This document shows, one piece after another, positions 17,792-26,402 of a stretch of DNA of 35,128 bases. A program made the position numbers and the translations under genes. The stretch comes from Corallococcus llansteffanensis (lineage in GTDB: Bacteria > Myxococcota > Myxococcia > Myxococcales > Myxococcaceae): assembly GCF_003612055.1 (NCBI RefSeq), contig NZ_RAWB01000028.1, positions 1 to 35,128 of the forward strand, given 5' to 3'. The notes under the pieces are model-generated. The model ran no database searches and had not been told where the DNA came from. It saw only the letters and a list, made by a program, of their open reading frames with translations. The number at the start of each line of letters is the position of its first letter. Positions within the stretch are counted from its first letter, which is position 1.

Positions 17792-19821
17792 CGCGCGCCT
17801 CCCGGCGTCCCCGCGCCGAGGACCTCCGCCACCGCGCCCGCTTCCGCCTGCACCACCTGGACGCCCGCGCCCGCGGGCAGACCCCGGCCAGACTTCCACG
17901 ACTCCGCCTCATGCACCCCGGGCTCCAGCAGCACCAGGCTCTTGCGCGGCAACGGCCGGCGTCCGAACAGCCGCGACAGCAACATGCGGTGGTGCCACGC
18001 CAGCAATGACAGTCCAATCAGCAGCGCGGGCCGGCTGTCCATCGTCCCCAGGATGGCGTCCGCCAGGTCCGGCGGCAGGACGGACTCCAGGTCGCGCACG
18101 CCGTGCAGGTAGTCGTCCTCCGTGAGCAGGGGTGTTTCAAAGACGCGGTCAGGCAGGTAGCCCCGGTACAGCCGCACCAGCGCCACGTCCCGCGATGGGT
18201 CGAAGTCCGAGGGCAGCGCATCGAGCGGCTCCCAGTCCTGCCCCGGCAGGCGACGTCGGATCAGCGCGGAGCCCTCGTCAGGCGTCGAGGGCTGGATGAC
18301 GTAGAGCGGCAGCTCCGGCCGGTGCAGCGCGAGCGCCTGCTCCAGCACGGGCATGCGCAAGAGCGTGATGTGCACGCCCGGCTTCAGCCGTCGCGCCAGC
18401 GCCTCCACCAGCGGCAGCGTGGGCGCCGCATCGCGGAACACCTCCTGGAAGTGCGAGTCCAGCGTCTTCGGCCCGAAGCGCAGCGTGAACCGCTGCGCCA
18501 GCGCGCTCATCGGCAGTGCCTCCGGGACGGCCCACGGCGTGCCCCGCATCCGACCGTGCAGCAGCTCCCGCAGGTCCTCGTCCGTGGCGCCCCCGTGGTC
18601 GCCCAGCACCAGGGAGAAGGGCCGTGAAACCAGGTCCGTCAGCCCGCGCAGGGACGGGTCCTCTCCGCGCACCGGTTCGGCCTGCACGGGCGCGCGCGGC
18701 GCGGCGTTCGCCCGGGCGGGCCGGAAGGAGAAGAGGGTGGTGTCACTGCCCCGCAGGTACAGCACGGGGGAGAACGCCTCCGCGCTCTCGCCGAACTCCG
18801 TCAGCACCGTGCTGCGCGCGTCGTGGAGGCAGCGGGCCACGTCGCCCCGGTGCCGGGTGTCCCCCACCAACGCGCGGTAGAAGGCCCGTGAGCACGCACT
18901 CGCCACGTCTGTCTTCACCGGCCACAGGTGCGCCACCACCGCGTCCGCGCCGCCCTGCGCGAGCAGCTCCGCCGCGCTCGTCAGCGCCCCCGGTTGCGCG
19001 CCCTGACAGGCTTCGAGCACCACCAGGCGCAGGTCGCCCCGGAAGGCTCCCGTCAGCTCCTTCGCCAGCAGCTCCACGGGAAGCCACGCGGGCGCGCCGT
19101 CCACATCCGTGAGCTCGAGGACCGGGGCGCCCCGCGCGTCCACCCCGCCATGACCGATGAAGTGCAGGATGTGCGGCGCGGGCTCTGAGCGGAGCCGGTC
19201 GATGACGTAGTCGCGCCGCGAGCGGGGCCCCACGAGCGGCTCCATCCACTCCAGCGCGCCGGAGTCGATGGCCGGCTGGAGCATGGCGCGCAGGCGGGCC
19301 GGCGCCTCCGCGTCCAGCGGCGACACGACGAGCAGCCGCACCGCCCCCGTCACCTCGCGAGGAAGCCACGGCTTCGTGGACTGCACCCCGCGCACGATGC
19401 ACAGCTCCGGCGAGATGCCCAGGAAGTCGAGCGCCCCGAGCGGTCCACAGAGCGCCTCCCAGGGGAGGGCCTGGAGCTCGCGGTCGCGAGGCAGGAGCCT
19501 GAGCAGCAGCGGCTTCTTGCTCCCGGTGTTGCGCAAAACGCCCCGCAGCTCGAGCAGCACCTCCTGGAGCCCATCGCGGAAGAGCGCGGAGTGCAGCGCC
19601 CGCGCCTGCTCGGGAGACTCCAGGCGGCTCCCTCGCACGGCCGCGTCCCGCACCCACTCGCCGAAGCGGCGGAGGGCCTCGGGCGAGTGCGCGGGCCCCA
19701 ACGTGTGCGGTGGGGGTTGTTGGCCCCCGCTGCCCCGCGCCGTGGCGCTGACCTCATCGCCTGCCCGCGCGAGGTCGACCTCCAGCCAGAATCCGGGCGC
19801 CGCCGTTCCACTCGTGCTCAT
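17788..19821 (-). CDS. CHAT protease fused to degenerate SIR2-like domain
   Basis: 677 aa, cytosolic. The N-terminal third leads into a CHAT (caspase HetF-associated) peptidase domain, about 100-365: LPWEAL (119-124), ILHFIGHGG with catalytic H224, VVLEACQGA with catalytic C272, and LLAQGGADAVVAHLW. A linker of about 30 residues follows. Residues about 398-670 resemble a SIR2-like domain of conflict systems: FSLVLGDHGG in the nucleotide-loop position, LLTEDDYLHGVRDL (565-578) and LLIGLSLLAWHHRMLL (600-615) in place of the usual 'sEdDYl' and 'LFLGYSLxDWdfR'. The Asn/His residues of active SIR2 are not visible, so it may be a pseudo-enzyme or adaptor. The gene overlaps the nSTAND gene. Likely function: effector protease switched on by the STAND partner. 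Confidence 0.78.
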   Translation of the reverse strand: MSTSGTAAPGFWLEVDLARAGDEVSATARGSGGQQPPPHTLGPAHSPEALRRFGEWVRDAAVRGSRLESPEQARALHSALFRDGLQEVLLELRGVLRNTGSKKPLLLRLLPRDRELQALPWEALCGPLGALDFLGISPELCIVRGVQSTKPWLPREVTGAVRLLVVSPLDAEAPARLRAMLQPAIDSGALEWMEPLVGPRSRRDYVIDRLRSEPAPHILHFIGHGGVDARGAPVLELTDVDGAPAWLPVELLAKELTGAFRGDLRLVVLEACQGAQPGALTSAAELLAQGGADAVVAHLWPVKTDVASACSRAFYRALVGDTRHRGDVARCLHDARSTVLTEFGESAEAFSPVLYLRGSDTTLFSFRPARANAAPRAPVQAEPVRGEDPSLRGLTDLVSRPFSLVLGDHGGATDEDLRELLHGRMRGTPWAVPEALPMSALAQRFTLRFGPKTLDSHFQEVFRDAAPTLPLVEALARRLKPGVHITLLRMPVLEQALALHRPELPLYVIQPSTPDEGSALIRRRLPGQDWEPLDALPSDFDPSRDVALVRLYRGYLPDRVFETPLLTEDDYLHGVRDLESVLPPDLADAILGTMDSRPALLIGLSLLAWHHRMLLSRLFGRRPLPRKSLVLLEPGVHEAESWKSGRGLPAGAGVQVVQAEAGAVAEVLGAGTPGGAR

Positions 19822-19847
19822 GAGCGCGGCAGCCTACCCCTTCCGCT

Positions 19848-22013
19848 TCAGGGGCCCGAGCCTGCCCGCCCGGCCCCCCGCACGGCACACACGCCCAGTG
19901 CCGCGACCAGCGAGAGCACGGCCCCCAGATTGAGGACGAACTTGAGCGTGAGCCAGGCGAAGGCCGGGTCCGCGTTGCCACCGAAGAGGAGGTTCAAGCC
20001 CAGCACTCCCGCCGTCATCAGGGCCCCCGAAACACTGGCCGTGAACAGGCCCTGCAGGACCCCGAGCCGGGGTGCCCTGGCCGCGGCCAGGGCCGCCGCT
20101 GCCGCCTGCAGCACCGCCGCGAACCCGACCTGCCCTGCGAAGAAGACCGCCACGAAGAGCTGGGTGCGTCGCGTCGCTTCATCCACGCTGGAGACCAGCA
20201 CGAGCCGGACGAACAGCAGGACGAGGCAGAACACCAGACCGGCAATGACGCCCCGTCTCCAGTCCAACTGCCACCGGCCTGGACGCGGCGGCACGAGCGG
20301 CTCGGAAGACGTCGCAGCGGCTTCGCTCCGCTGGGGCCAGAACCGTGCTGCCCAGGGGAACGCCCATGCGACCACCGTCGCGAGCAGGAAGAGCCCGGAG
20401 GAGCTCAGCGTCAAGAAGCCGTGTCCACCCACCAAGAGGGCGAGCTGACCCAGGCCCACCCTCTCCTTCAGGGCCTTCACGCTCTCGCGGAGCAGCGTGA
20501 GTTCGGAAAGCCACGCCACCAGGGCGGCGCTCGCGAGGATCAGGCAGGCCGCGCATGCCAGGTAGCGCGCACGGGAGGCCCCGACCACCGCCAGCCACTC
20601 CAAGGCGCAGACCGCCATCCACTGGAAGAGCAGTGCCAGGCTGGCCACTAGCACCAGCGCCCAGGGCAGGCTCCCGAGGACATACCGCGCGAAGAGCGGG
20701 ATGGTCGTCGTCTCGAGGGCCTTGTCGAACGACAGGAACTCCCCCAGCACCAGGCCCACGCCCAGGCAGAGCGCCAGCTTCGGCCCCACCCCGCGCAGGG
20801 ATTCTCCGCGCCTCGAAGCCGAGAACGCCGTGCGCCAGAGGCCCAGCCCGGTGATCCCGATGGCCAGGGGAATGAAGGCAAGCGCCGCCCCCTCGCGGGT
20901 GAAGTTGCGCAAGGGGGTTCCCGCAAGCAGCCACATCAGGAACTGGTCCATGTCGGCGAAGGCGACCATGGCCAGCAGCCCTACCGCGAAGGCCTCTCCC
21001 CAAGCGGGACGGGACAGAAGCTGCTCCCCCGTCAGGACCCGGACGCGGCTCTCCGGGGGCGGATGGTTGCGCAGCAGCTCACGCCAGCGCCCACCCTTCG
21101 GCCGCGGCAGCGCGGCCACCACGCGCTCCAAAGCCCCCTCTGGCCCCTGTAGCTCCGAGGCACGCAGGTCGGCATAGAGCTCACGAACCCGCAGCACCGA
21201 GTTGCGCACCAGCACGACCAGCCCCGTGAGTACGACCATCCGCCAGGCGGTATGGAGCGTCCAGGGCCAGGCGAACTTCATCGCCTGCGTGAGGCCCTGG
21301 AGGACATAGGGGAGGAGGGCCACCAGCAGGAAACCCCACCAGAGCGCGACGGAGAAGAAGGCCTTTCCCACGTCCGCGTTGCGCAGGTGGGCCAGCTCAT
21401 GACGCAGGACCGCGTCAAACAGGGAGCGGTCGCTCTGGAACTGCTTCACCAGCCCGCCGGAGAGCGCCACCCAGTGACGGCGCGTCCGTCCAAAGACATG
21501 CCCACTGGGTGAGGGATTGAATGGAGCGAGCATGAACCGGGGCTGGCGCAGGAGCCCGGCCTCGCGACACAGCCCGTCCAGGTGGCCCCTCAGCTCGGGG
21601 AACTGGTTTCCCTTCAATGGCACCAATCCCTTTCGTCGAAGGGTCCAGGCAGGGAGCAGCCAGAAGAGGACCGTGCTGACGACCAGCAGCAACGCCATTC
21701 CGACAGAGATTCGCAGGGCCAGCGCCTTCACATAGGGCCGCATGCACGCTGCTTCCACCGGGCTCGTCATCTCAACAGGGGGGTCGGCCGTTTTCAGCCT
21801 GGCCATCGCCCCCTGGATTTGCGCCTCCGCCGACTGGAAGGAGGTCTGCATGCAGGCCTCATCCGGGACGGCGCCCACCGGGAGGGTGCGGAAGAAGAAG
21901 GTGCTCGCACCGAGCACGGAGACGAGCAGCAACACGAACCGGAGGCTCGTGTTCGAGGGAAAGGCGAAGGCCTCGAGCCGGGGCGAGACCCCGGGAAAGG
22001 GAGTGGACGCCAT
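19848..22013 (-). CDS. Polytopic membrane M48-family metallopeptidase
   Basis: 721 aa. HELAH at 205-209 supplies two zinc ligands and the catalytic Glu; RELYAD with E278 gives the third ligand, and HPPPESR lies about 40 residues later, the usual M48 order. TM segments are clear at about 24-42, 105-122, 218-242 and 255-270, and many more follow in the C-terminal 400 residues, far longer than in HtpX (about 290 aa). The catalytic site should face the cytoplasm as in other M48 enzymes. The extra membrane half has no function I recognise. It sits 24 nt behind the small gene and 26 nt ahead of the CHAT gene, in one apparent transcript. It may clip a membrane or envelope target, or sense membrane state, for the module. 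Confidence 0.82.
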   Translation of the reverse strand: MASTPFPGVSPRLEAFAFPSNTSLRFVLLLVSVLGASTFFFRTLPVGAVPDEACMQTSFQSAEAQIQGAMARLKTADPPVEMTSPVEAACMRPYVKALALRISVGMALLLVVSTVLFWLLPAWTLRRKGLVPLKGNQFPELRGHLDGLCREAGLLRQPRFMLAPFNPSPSGHVFGRTRRHWVALSGGLVKQFQSDRSLFDAVLRHELAHLRNADVGKAFFSVALWWGFLLVALLPYVLQGLTQAMKFAWPWTLHTAWRMVVLTGLVVLVRNSVLRVRELYADLRASELQGPEGALERVVAALPRPKGGRWRELLRNHPPPESRVRVLTGEQLLSRPAWGEAFAVGLLAMVAFADMDQFLMWLLAGTPLRNFTREGAALAFIPLAIGITGLGLWRTAFSASRRGESLRGVGPKLALCLGVGLVLGEFLSFDKALETTTIPLFARYVLGSLPWALVLVASLALLFQWMAVCALEWLAVVGASRARYLACAACLILASAALVAWLSELTLLRESVKALKERVGLGQLALLVGGHGFLTLSSSGLFLLATVVAWAFPWAARFWPQRSEAAATSSEPLVPPRPGRWQLDWRRGVIAGLVFCLVLLFVRLVLVSSVDEATRRTQLFVAVFFAGQVGFAAVLQAAAAALAAARAPRLGVLQGLFTASVSGALMTAGVLGLNLLFGGNADPAFAWLTLKFVLNLGAVLSLVAALGVCAVRGAGRAGSGP

Positions 22014-22037
22014 GAGACACCTCGTCAGGCCCGCCCC

Positions 22038-22559
22038 TCAAGCGGAGGGCTGCTGCACCGCCGTGGCCGCCACCATGGACAGACTTCCGACCATGGAGTC
22101 GGCGAGCAGCTGGGCCTTGTCCTCCGGGAGGTTGACCTGGTGTGCCTGGATCAGGGCGATGGCGTGGACCTTCACGAGCAGCTCGGGCGTCAGCCCTTGA
22201 AGGACCGCCTTCGGCGGGTGCGTCTGTGCTCGCGAGGGTTTGAACCACTGGAAGACGCGCTGGACCAGCGACTTCAGGAACCCCGAGCCTTCCTCCTGGA
22301 GGTGTTTGCTCAGCTCCCGTGAGATGAACCGGGCGACCTCGGCGGCCACCTTCAAGGCCACCGGGGTGATGAGCATCGCGGCGTCGGCGACGCCGAAGCC
22401 CAGGGGTTGTTCCTTGGAGGACGGCTGCGCGAGCGCGCGTTCCGGGTCGCGGAAGTAGACCTCGCTCATGGCTCCGAACATCGGGAGCTCGTCGGGGGCA
22501 CTCCGGCTGACGAAGGCTTGCGCCAGCTCAGCCGTCAGGTCCCTCTCCTGCTCATTCAT
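22038..22559 (-). CDS. Small helical protein of unknown function in the conflict operon
   Basis: 173 aa. No family recognised. The first about 50 residues are acidic and polar. Residues about 57-105 form a long amphipathic to hydrophobic stretch (ITPVALKVAAEVARFISREL, then FLKSLVQRVFQWF), which could bind or insert into a membrane. The C-terminal third is helical (LTPELLVKVHAIALIQAH, VGSLSMVAATAV). It starts 8 nt after the transaldolase stop (GGGGG serves as ribosome site) and 24 nt before the M48 gene, making it the first dedicated gene of the cluster. It could be a protease substrate, a membrane-active effector held in check, or an adaptor; the sequence does not decide. Confidence 0.6.
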   Translation of the reverse strand: MNEQERDLTAELAQAFVSRSAPDELPMFGAMSEVYFRDPERALAQPSSKEQPLGFGVADAAMLITPVALKVAAEVARFISRELSKHLQEEGSGFLKSLVQRVFQWFKPSRAQTHPPKAVLQGLTPELLVKVHAIALIQAHQVNLPEDKAQLLADSMVGSLSMVAATAVQQPSA

Positions 22560-22567
22560 GGTTCCCC

Positions 22568-23689
22568 CTATTGTTTCGCCAGCTTCTCTCCCACCGCGGA
22601 CAGCAGCTTGTCGAAGGACTCCTCGAACAGGCGGATGCCGTCAGTGGCCAGCTCGTCGGTGACGGTCTTCATGGAGATGCCGCTCGTCTCCAACTGGCGC
22701 ATCGTCGCCTCGGCGCCCGGGAGGTCCTCCTCCAGGCTGGGGCGTACCTTGCCGTGATCGCGGAACGCATCAATCGTCGCGGGCGGCATGGTGTTCACCG
22801 TGTCCTTGCCGATGAGCTCCTCCACGTAGAGTACGTCCTTCAGCTTGGGGCTCTTGGTGCTGGTGCTCGCCCAGAGCACGCGCTGCACCCGGGCGCCCTT
22901 CGCCGCGAGCGCCTGCCAGCGCGCGCCGCTGAAGACCTGCTTGTAGGTGCGGTAGGCGAGCTTCGCGTTCGCGATGGCCACCCTGCCGCTCAACGCCTCC
23001 AGCGTCTTCTGCTGCTCGGCGGTGACGCCCGCCTTCACCTTCTTTTCAATCTCCTTGTCCACGAGGGCGTCGATGCGGCTGATGAAGAACGACGCCACGC
23101 TCGCGACCTTCGATACGTCTCCGCCCGACGCGGCGAGCTTCTCCAGGCCGGAGACGTAGGCCTCGGCGATGGTCCGGTAGCGCTCCTGGCTGAAGAGCAG
23201 CGTCACGTTGACGTTGATGCCCTCCGAGGTGAGCTGCTCGAAGGCCGGGACGCCCGGCTCCGTGCCCGGGACCTTGATCATCACGTTGGGCCGCGCGAGC
23301 GTCTTCCACAGCCGCCGCGCCTCCTCCAGCGTGCCCTTCGTGTCGAGCGCGAGCCTGGGCGACACCTCCAGCGATGCGTAGCCGTCCTGGCCCTTCAGCG
23401 AGTCGTAGACGGGGCGCAGGATGTCCGCGGCGCCCTGGACGTCGCGCACCGCGAGCTTCTCGTAGAGGTCATTGCCGGAGAGGCCCTTGCCCTTCGCCTC
23501 GTCGAAGAGGTCCTGGTAGTCCTCGCTGCCCGACACCGCCTTCTGGAAGATGGTGGGGTTGGAGGTGAGCCCCTTGAGCCCGTCCTCGTCGATGAACTTC
23601 TTCAGGGTGCCCTTCGTGATGTAGCTGCGCTGGAGGTTGTCCACCCAGAGGGATTGACCAAACTCGGCAAGCTGTCGAAGCGGGTTCAT
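22568..23689 (-). CDS. tal: Transaldolase
   Basis: 373 aa, the longer bacterial/plant-type (TAL subfamily with Mycobacterium-like length) form. It moves a dihydroxyacetone unit from sedoheptulose 7-phosphate to glyceraldehyde 3-phosphate in the non-oxidative pentose phosphate pathway, in the cytoplasm. Visible motifs: LTSNPTIFQKAV (41-52), VSPRLALDT (109-117), and NVMIKVPGT with the Schiff-base K139, plus RVLWASTSTKSP late in the protein. GGAGAG precedes the ATG. It is divergent from transketolase (206 nt apart), which fits a shared pathway. Its stop is only 8 nt from the first gene of the CHAT/STAND cluster, with no terminator between them. Confidence 0.95.
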   Translation of the reverse strand: MNPLRQLAEFGQSLWVDNLQRSYITKGTLKKFIDEDGLKGLTSNPTIFQKAVSGSEDYQDLFDEAKGKGLSGNDLYEKLAVRDVQGAADILRPVYDSLKGQDGYASLEVSPRLALDTKGTLEEARRLWKTLARPNVMIKVPGTEPGVPAFEQLTSEGINVNVTLLFSQERYRTIAEAYVSGLEKLAASGGDVSKVASVASFFISRIDALVDKEIEKKVKAGVTAEQQKTLEALSGRVAIANAKLAYRTYKQVFSGARWQALAAKGARVQRVLWASTSTKSPKLKDVLYVEELIGKDTVNTMPPATIDAFRDHGKVRPSLEEDLPGAEATMRQLETSGISMKTVTDELATDGIRLFEESFDKLLSAVGEKLAKQ

Positions 23690-23829
23690 GGGTTCTCTCC
23701 GGCGGGGGCGCGCGGCTCCCCGGATGGCGTTTCCTGAATGTGCTCACGTCCAGCCCCCCAGGTCCGAGCGGGCGGGCGGGCACTCGCGGATTCTGCCTGG
23801 GACCGGGGCCAGCGGGGCGGAGCGCTTCT

Positions 23830-23841
23830 CCCGGGCCCGGG
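23830..23841. promoter_or_regulatory. 12-bp perfect palindrome between tal and tkt
   Basis: CCCGGGCCCGGG is perfectly self-complementary and lies in the 206-nt divergent region of the two pentose phosphate genes, about 55 nt before tkt. In a G+C-rich genome it may be chance. No clear -35/-10 pair is visible nearby. Confidence 0.25.
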
Positions 23842-23895
23842 CAGTCAACACAGTACGGAAGGGCACCCAGGTGCCTCCACCCCAGGAGCGAAACG

Positions 23896-25800
23896 ATGGC
23901 GGATACCTTGGCGGACCTCGCGGCGCAGCTGCGCATCGACAGCATCCGGTGCACCACGGCGGCGGGTTCGGGACATCCCAGCTCCTCCATGTCCGCGGCG
24001 GACATCCTGGCGGTGCTGTTCCAGAAGTACCTGCGCTTCGACTTCCAGCAGCCGCGCGCCCCCAACAACGACCGCTTCGTGCTCTCCAAGGGCCACGCCT
24101 GCCCGGTCCTCTACTCCGCTTTCAAGGCGGCGGGCGCCATCGACGACAAGGAATTGATGAGCCTGCGCAAGTTCGGCAGCCGGCTCGAGGGACACCCCAA
24201 CCCGCACGTGCTGCCGCTCGTGGACGTGGCCACGGGCTCGCTGGGGCAGGGGCTGGCCATCGGCGTGGGCATGGCGCTCACCGCGCGGTTGGACCGGCTG
24301 CCGTTCCGCACCTACGTGCTCATGGGCGACAGCGAGACCGCCGAGGGCTCCGTGTGGGAGGCGTTCGACAAGGCCTCGCACTACAAGCTCGACAACCTTT
24401 GCGCCATCATCGACATGAACCGGCTGGGCCAGAGCACGCAGACGGAGCTGGGCTGGAACGGCGAGGCGTATGCCGCCCGGGTGCGGGCGTTCGGCTGGCA
24501 CGCCATCACGCTCGACGGCCACGACCTGGACGCCATCGACCGCGCGCTCGCCGAAGCGCAGTCGAAGCAGGGCCAGCCCACCTGCCTCATCTGCAAGACG
24601 GAGAAGGGGCACGGCTCCTCGCTCATCGCCAACCAGGACGGCTGGCACGGCAAGCCGCTCCCCGAGGACAAGGCGCGGGACGCCATCCAGGAGCTGGGCG
24701 GCGAGCGCCACATGCGCATCGACGTGAAGAAGCCGGACGCGCTCCGGCCCTCCGGCCAGGACACCGCCGCGCCGCTGAAGCTGCCCACCTACGAGGTGGG
24801 CCAGAAGGAGGCCACCCGCAAGGCCTACGGCGACGCGCTCCTGGCCCTGGGCAACGCGCGCCCGGACGTGGTGGCGCTGGACGCGGAGGTGTCCAACTCC
24901 ACGTACTCGGACGAGTTCCGCAAGGCCCACCCCGAGCGCTACTTCGAGATGTACATCGCCGAGCAGAACATGGTGTCCAGCGCGGTGGGCATGGCGGTGC
25001 TGGGCAAGCGCGCCTTCGTCAGCACCTTCGCGGCCTTCCTGTCGCGCGCCTATGATCAGATCCGCATGGCGTCCATCTCCAACGCCACGCTGCACCTGTG
25101 CGGCAGCCACGCGGGCGTGTCCATTGGCGAGGACGGCCCTTCGCAGATGGCACTGGAGGACCTGTCGATGATGCGCGCGGTGGGCGGCAGCACCGTGCTC
25201 TACCCGAGCGACGCCAACCAGACCGCGAAGCTGCTGGCCCAGGTGGTGGAGTGCCAGGGCATCACCTACCTGCGCAGCACCCGGGAGAAGACGCCGGTGC
25301 TCTACCCCGCGTCGGAGGAGTTCCCCATCGGCGGGTGCAAGGTGCTCCGCCGGTCCGACCAGGACGTGGCGACGGTGGTGGCCGCCGGCATCACGCTGCA
25401 CGAAGCGCTCAAGGCCTGGGCGATGCTGAAGGAGGAGGGCGTCGCGGTGCGCGTCATCGACCTCTACTCGGTGAAGCCGGTGGACGCGAAGACGCTGCGC
25501 GAGGCCGCGCGCGAGACGCACGGAAGGCTCATCGTGGTGGAGGACCACTGGGCCGAGGGCGGGCTCGCGGACGCGGTGCTGGAGGCGTTCACCGGCGAGC
25601 GCCAGCGGCTCCCCTCGGTGGTGCGCCTCGCCGTGACGAAGCAGCCCGGCTCCGGCAAGCCCGCGGAGCTCCTGAACGCGGCCGGCATCGACGCCGAGCA
25701 CATCGTGGAGAGCGTCACGTCGTTCGTGGAGGACGTCACGCGGGACACGGACGGGCAGGGGAAGCCCCAGGAAGAGGCCTGGGGCCACCCGCACGCCTGA
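23896..25800 (+). CDS. tkt: Transketolase
   Basis: 634 aa from ATG 23896 with AGGAG 8 nt upstream. It transfers two-carbon ketol units between sugar phosphates, using thiamine diphosphate. Motifs: GSGHPSSSMS (His27 region), SKGHACP, TGSLGQGL, the ThDP-binding GDSE...EGSVWEA with D145, and EQNM with catalytic E356, followed by FVSTFAAF. Length is slightly short of the classical 660-680 aa enzyme, closer to the animal-type/short transketolases; all catalytic motifs are present. It is divergent from tal. The C-terminal tail after about 610 is polar and not conserved. Confidence 0.95.
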   Translation: MADTLADLAAQLRIDSIRCTTAAGSGHPSSSMSAADILAVLFQKYLRFDFQQPRAPNNDRFVLSKGHACPVLYSAFKAAGAIDDKELMSLRKFGSRLEGHPNPHVLPLVDVATGSLGQGLAIGVGMALTARLDRLPFRTYVLMGDSETAEGSVWEAFDKASHYKLDNLCAIIDMNRLGQSTQTELGWNGEAYAARVRAFGWHAITLDGHDLDAIDRALAEAQSKQGQPTCLICKTEKGHGSSLIANQDGWHGKPLPEDKARDAIQELGGERHMRIDVKKPDALRPSGQDTAAPLKLPTYEVGQKEATRKAYGDALLALGNARPDVVALDAEVSNSTYSDEFRKAHPERYFEMYIAEQNMVSSAVGMAVLGKRAFVSTFAAFLSRAYDQIRMASISNATLHLCGSHAGVSIGEDGPSQMALEDLSMMRAVGGSTVLYPSDANQTAKLLAQVVECQGITYLRSTREKTPVLYPASEEFPIGGCKVLRRSDQDVATVVAAGITLHEALKAWAMLKEEGVAVRVIDLYSVKPVDAKTLREAARETHGRLIVVEDHWAEGGLADAVLEAFTGERQRLPSVVRLAVTKQPGSGKPAELLNAAGIDAEHIVESVTSFVEDVTRDTDGQGKPQEEAWGHPHA

Positions 25801-25822
25801 GCGCCTGAGTCCGTGCCCCGCC

Positions 25823-26383
25823 TCAGGGCGTCTGGGAGACCGGGGGCTCCAACCGGAGGGCCGCGCGGGGCGCGCCCATGGCCCGGGCGTAGTCCCGCGC
25901 CGTGCGCCCATCCGCGTCCCGCTGCTCCGGGTTCGCGCCGCGCTGGAGCAGCAGCTCCAGCACCTCCAGCTTGTCGAACATGGCCGCGAACATCAGCGCC
26001 GTGCGGCCATCCGGGCCCGCGCCGTCCACCCGTGCGCCCCGGTCCAGCAGCAGCGTGGCGATGGCCACGTTGCCCTTGAAGGCCGCGCCCGCCAGCGGCG
26101 ACTGTCCGCCGTCGTTGGTCCGCTCCGGATCCGCCCCGCGCTCCAGCAGCAGGCGGGTGGCGTCCACGTGGCCGTGGTAGCTGGCCAGCATCAGCAGCGA
26201 ATCCCCCCGCTCGTTGCGCAGCCCCAGGGACAGGCCGGCGTCGAGCAGCGTCGCCAACTGCCCGGCATCCCCCGTGCGGGCGAGCGAGAAGGCAGTCCTC
26301 GCCAGCTCCAGCACCGCGGGGTCATCCGTGCCGGTGTCCACTGCGGGAGGCGGGGCGTCGTTCTTCGTGACGTTCGAGCTCAT
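25823..26383 (-). CDS. Ankyrin-repeat protein paired with catalase (AnkB-like)
   Basis: 186 aa. After a polar 20-residue leader come about four ankyrin repeats (about 26-55, 59-88, 92-121, 125-154) with typical 'G.sPL..Aa..G....  .LLl..GA....' features, for example DGRTALMFAA and LLLQRGANPEQRD. The gene starts 19 nt after the catalase stop, with an AGAAGGGA ribosome site, so the two are one operon. In Pseudomonas aeruginosa the katB-ankB pair has this order and AnkB supports catalase activity. P. aeruginosa AnkB is exported; here I see no signal peptide, so a cytoplasmic role is more likely. It converges on tkt with 22 nt between stops. Confidence 0.85.
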   Translation of the reverse strand: MSSNVTKNDAPPPAVDTGTDDPAVLELARTAFSLARTGDAGQLATLLDAGLSLGLRNERGDSLLMLASYHGHVDATRLLLERGADPERTNDGGQSPLAGAAFKGNVAIATLLLDRGARVDGAGPDGRTALMFAAMFDKLEVLELLLQRGANPEQRDADGRTARDYARAMGAPRAALRLEPPVSQTP

Positions 26384-26402
26384 GGACAGCGGTCCCTTCT
26401 GG

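Noticed and set aside
15119-18112. 997-codon open frame antisense to the nSTAND/WD40 gene
   Set aside because: Repetitive Arg/His/Pro-rich translation produced by the WD40 DNA repeats; no start context or recognisable domain.
22571-23737. 388-codon open frame antisense to transaldolase
   Set aside because: Composition is a mirror of tal codon bias; tal has every catalytic motif.
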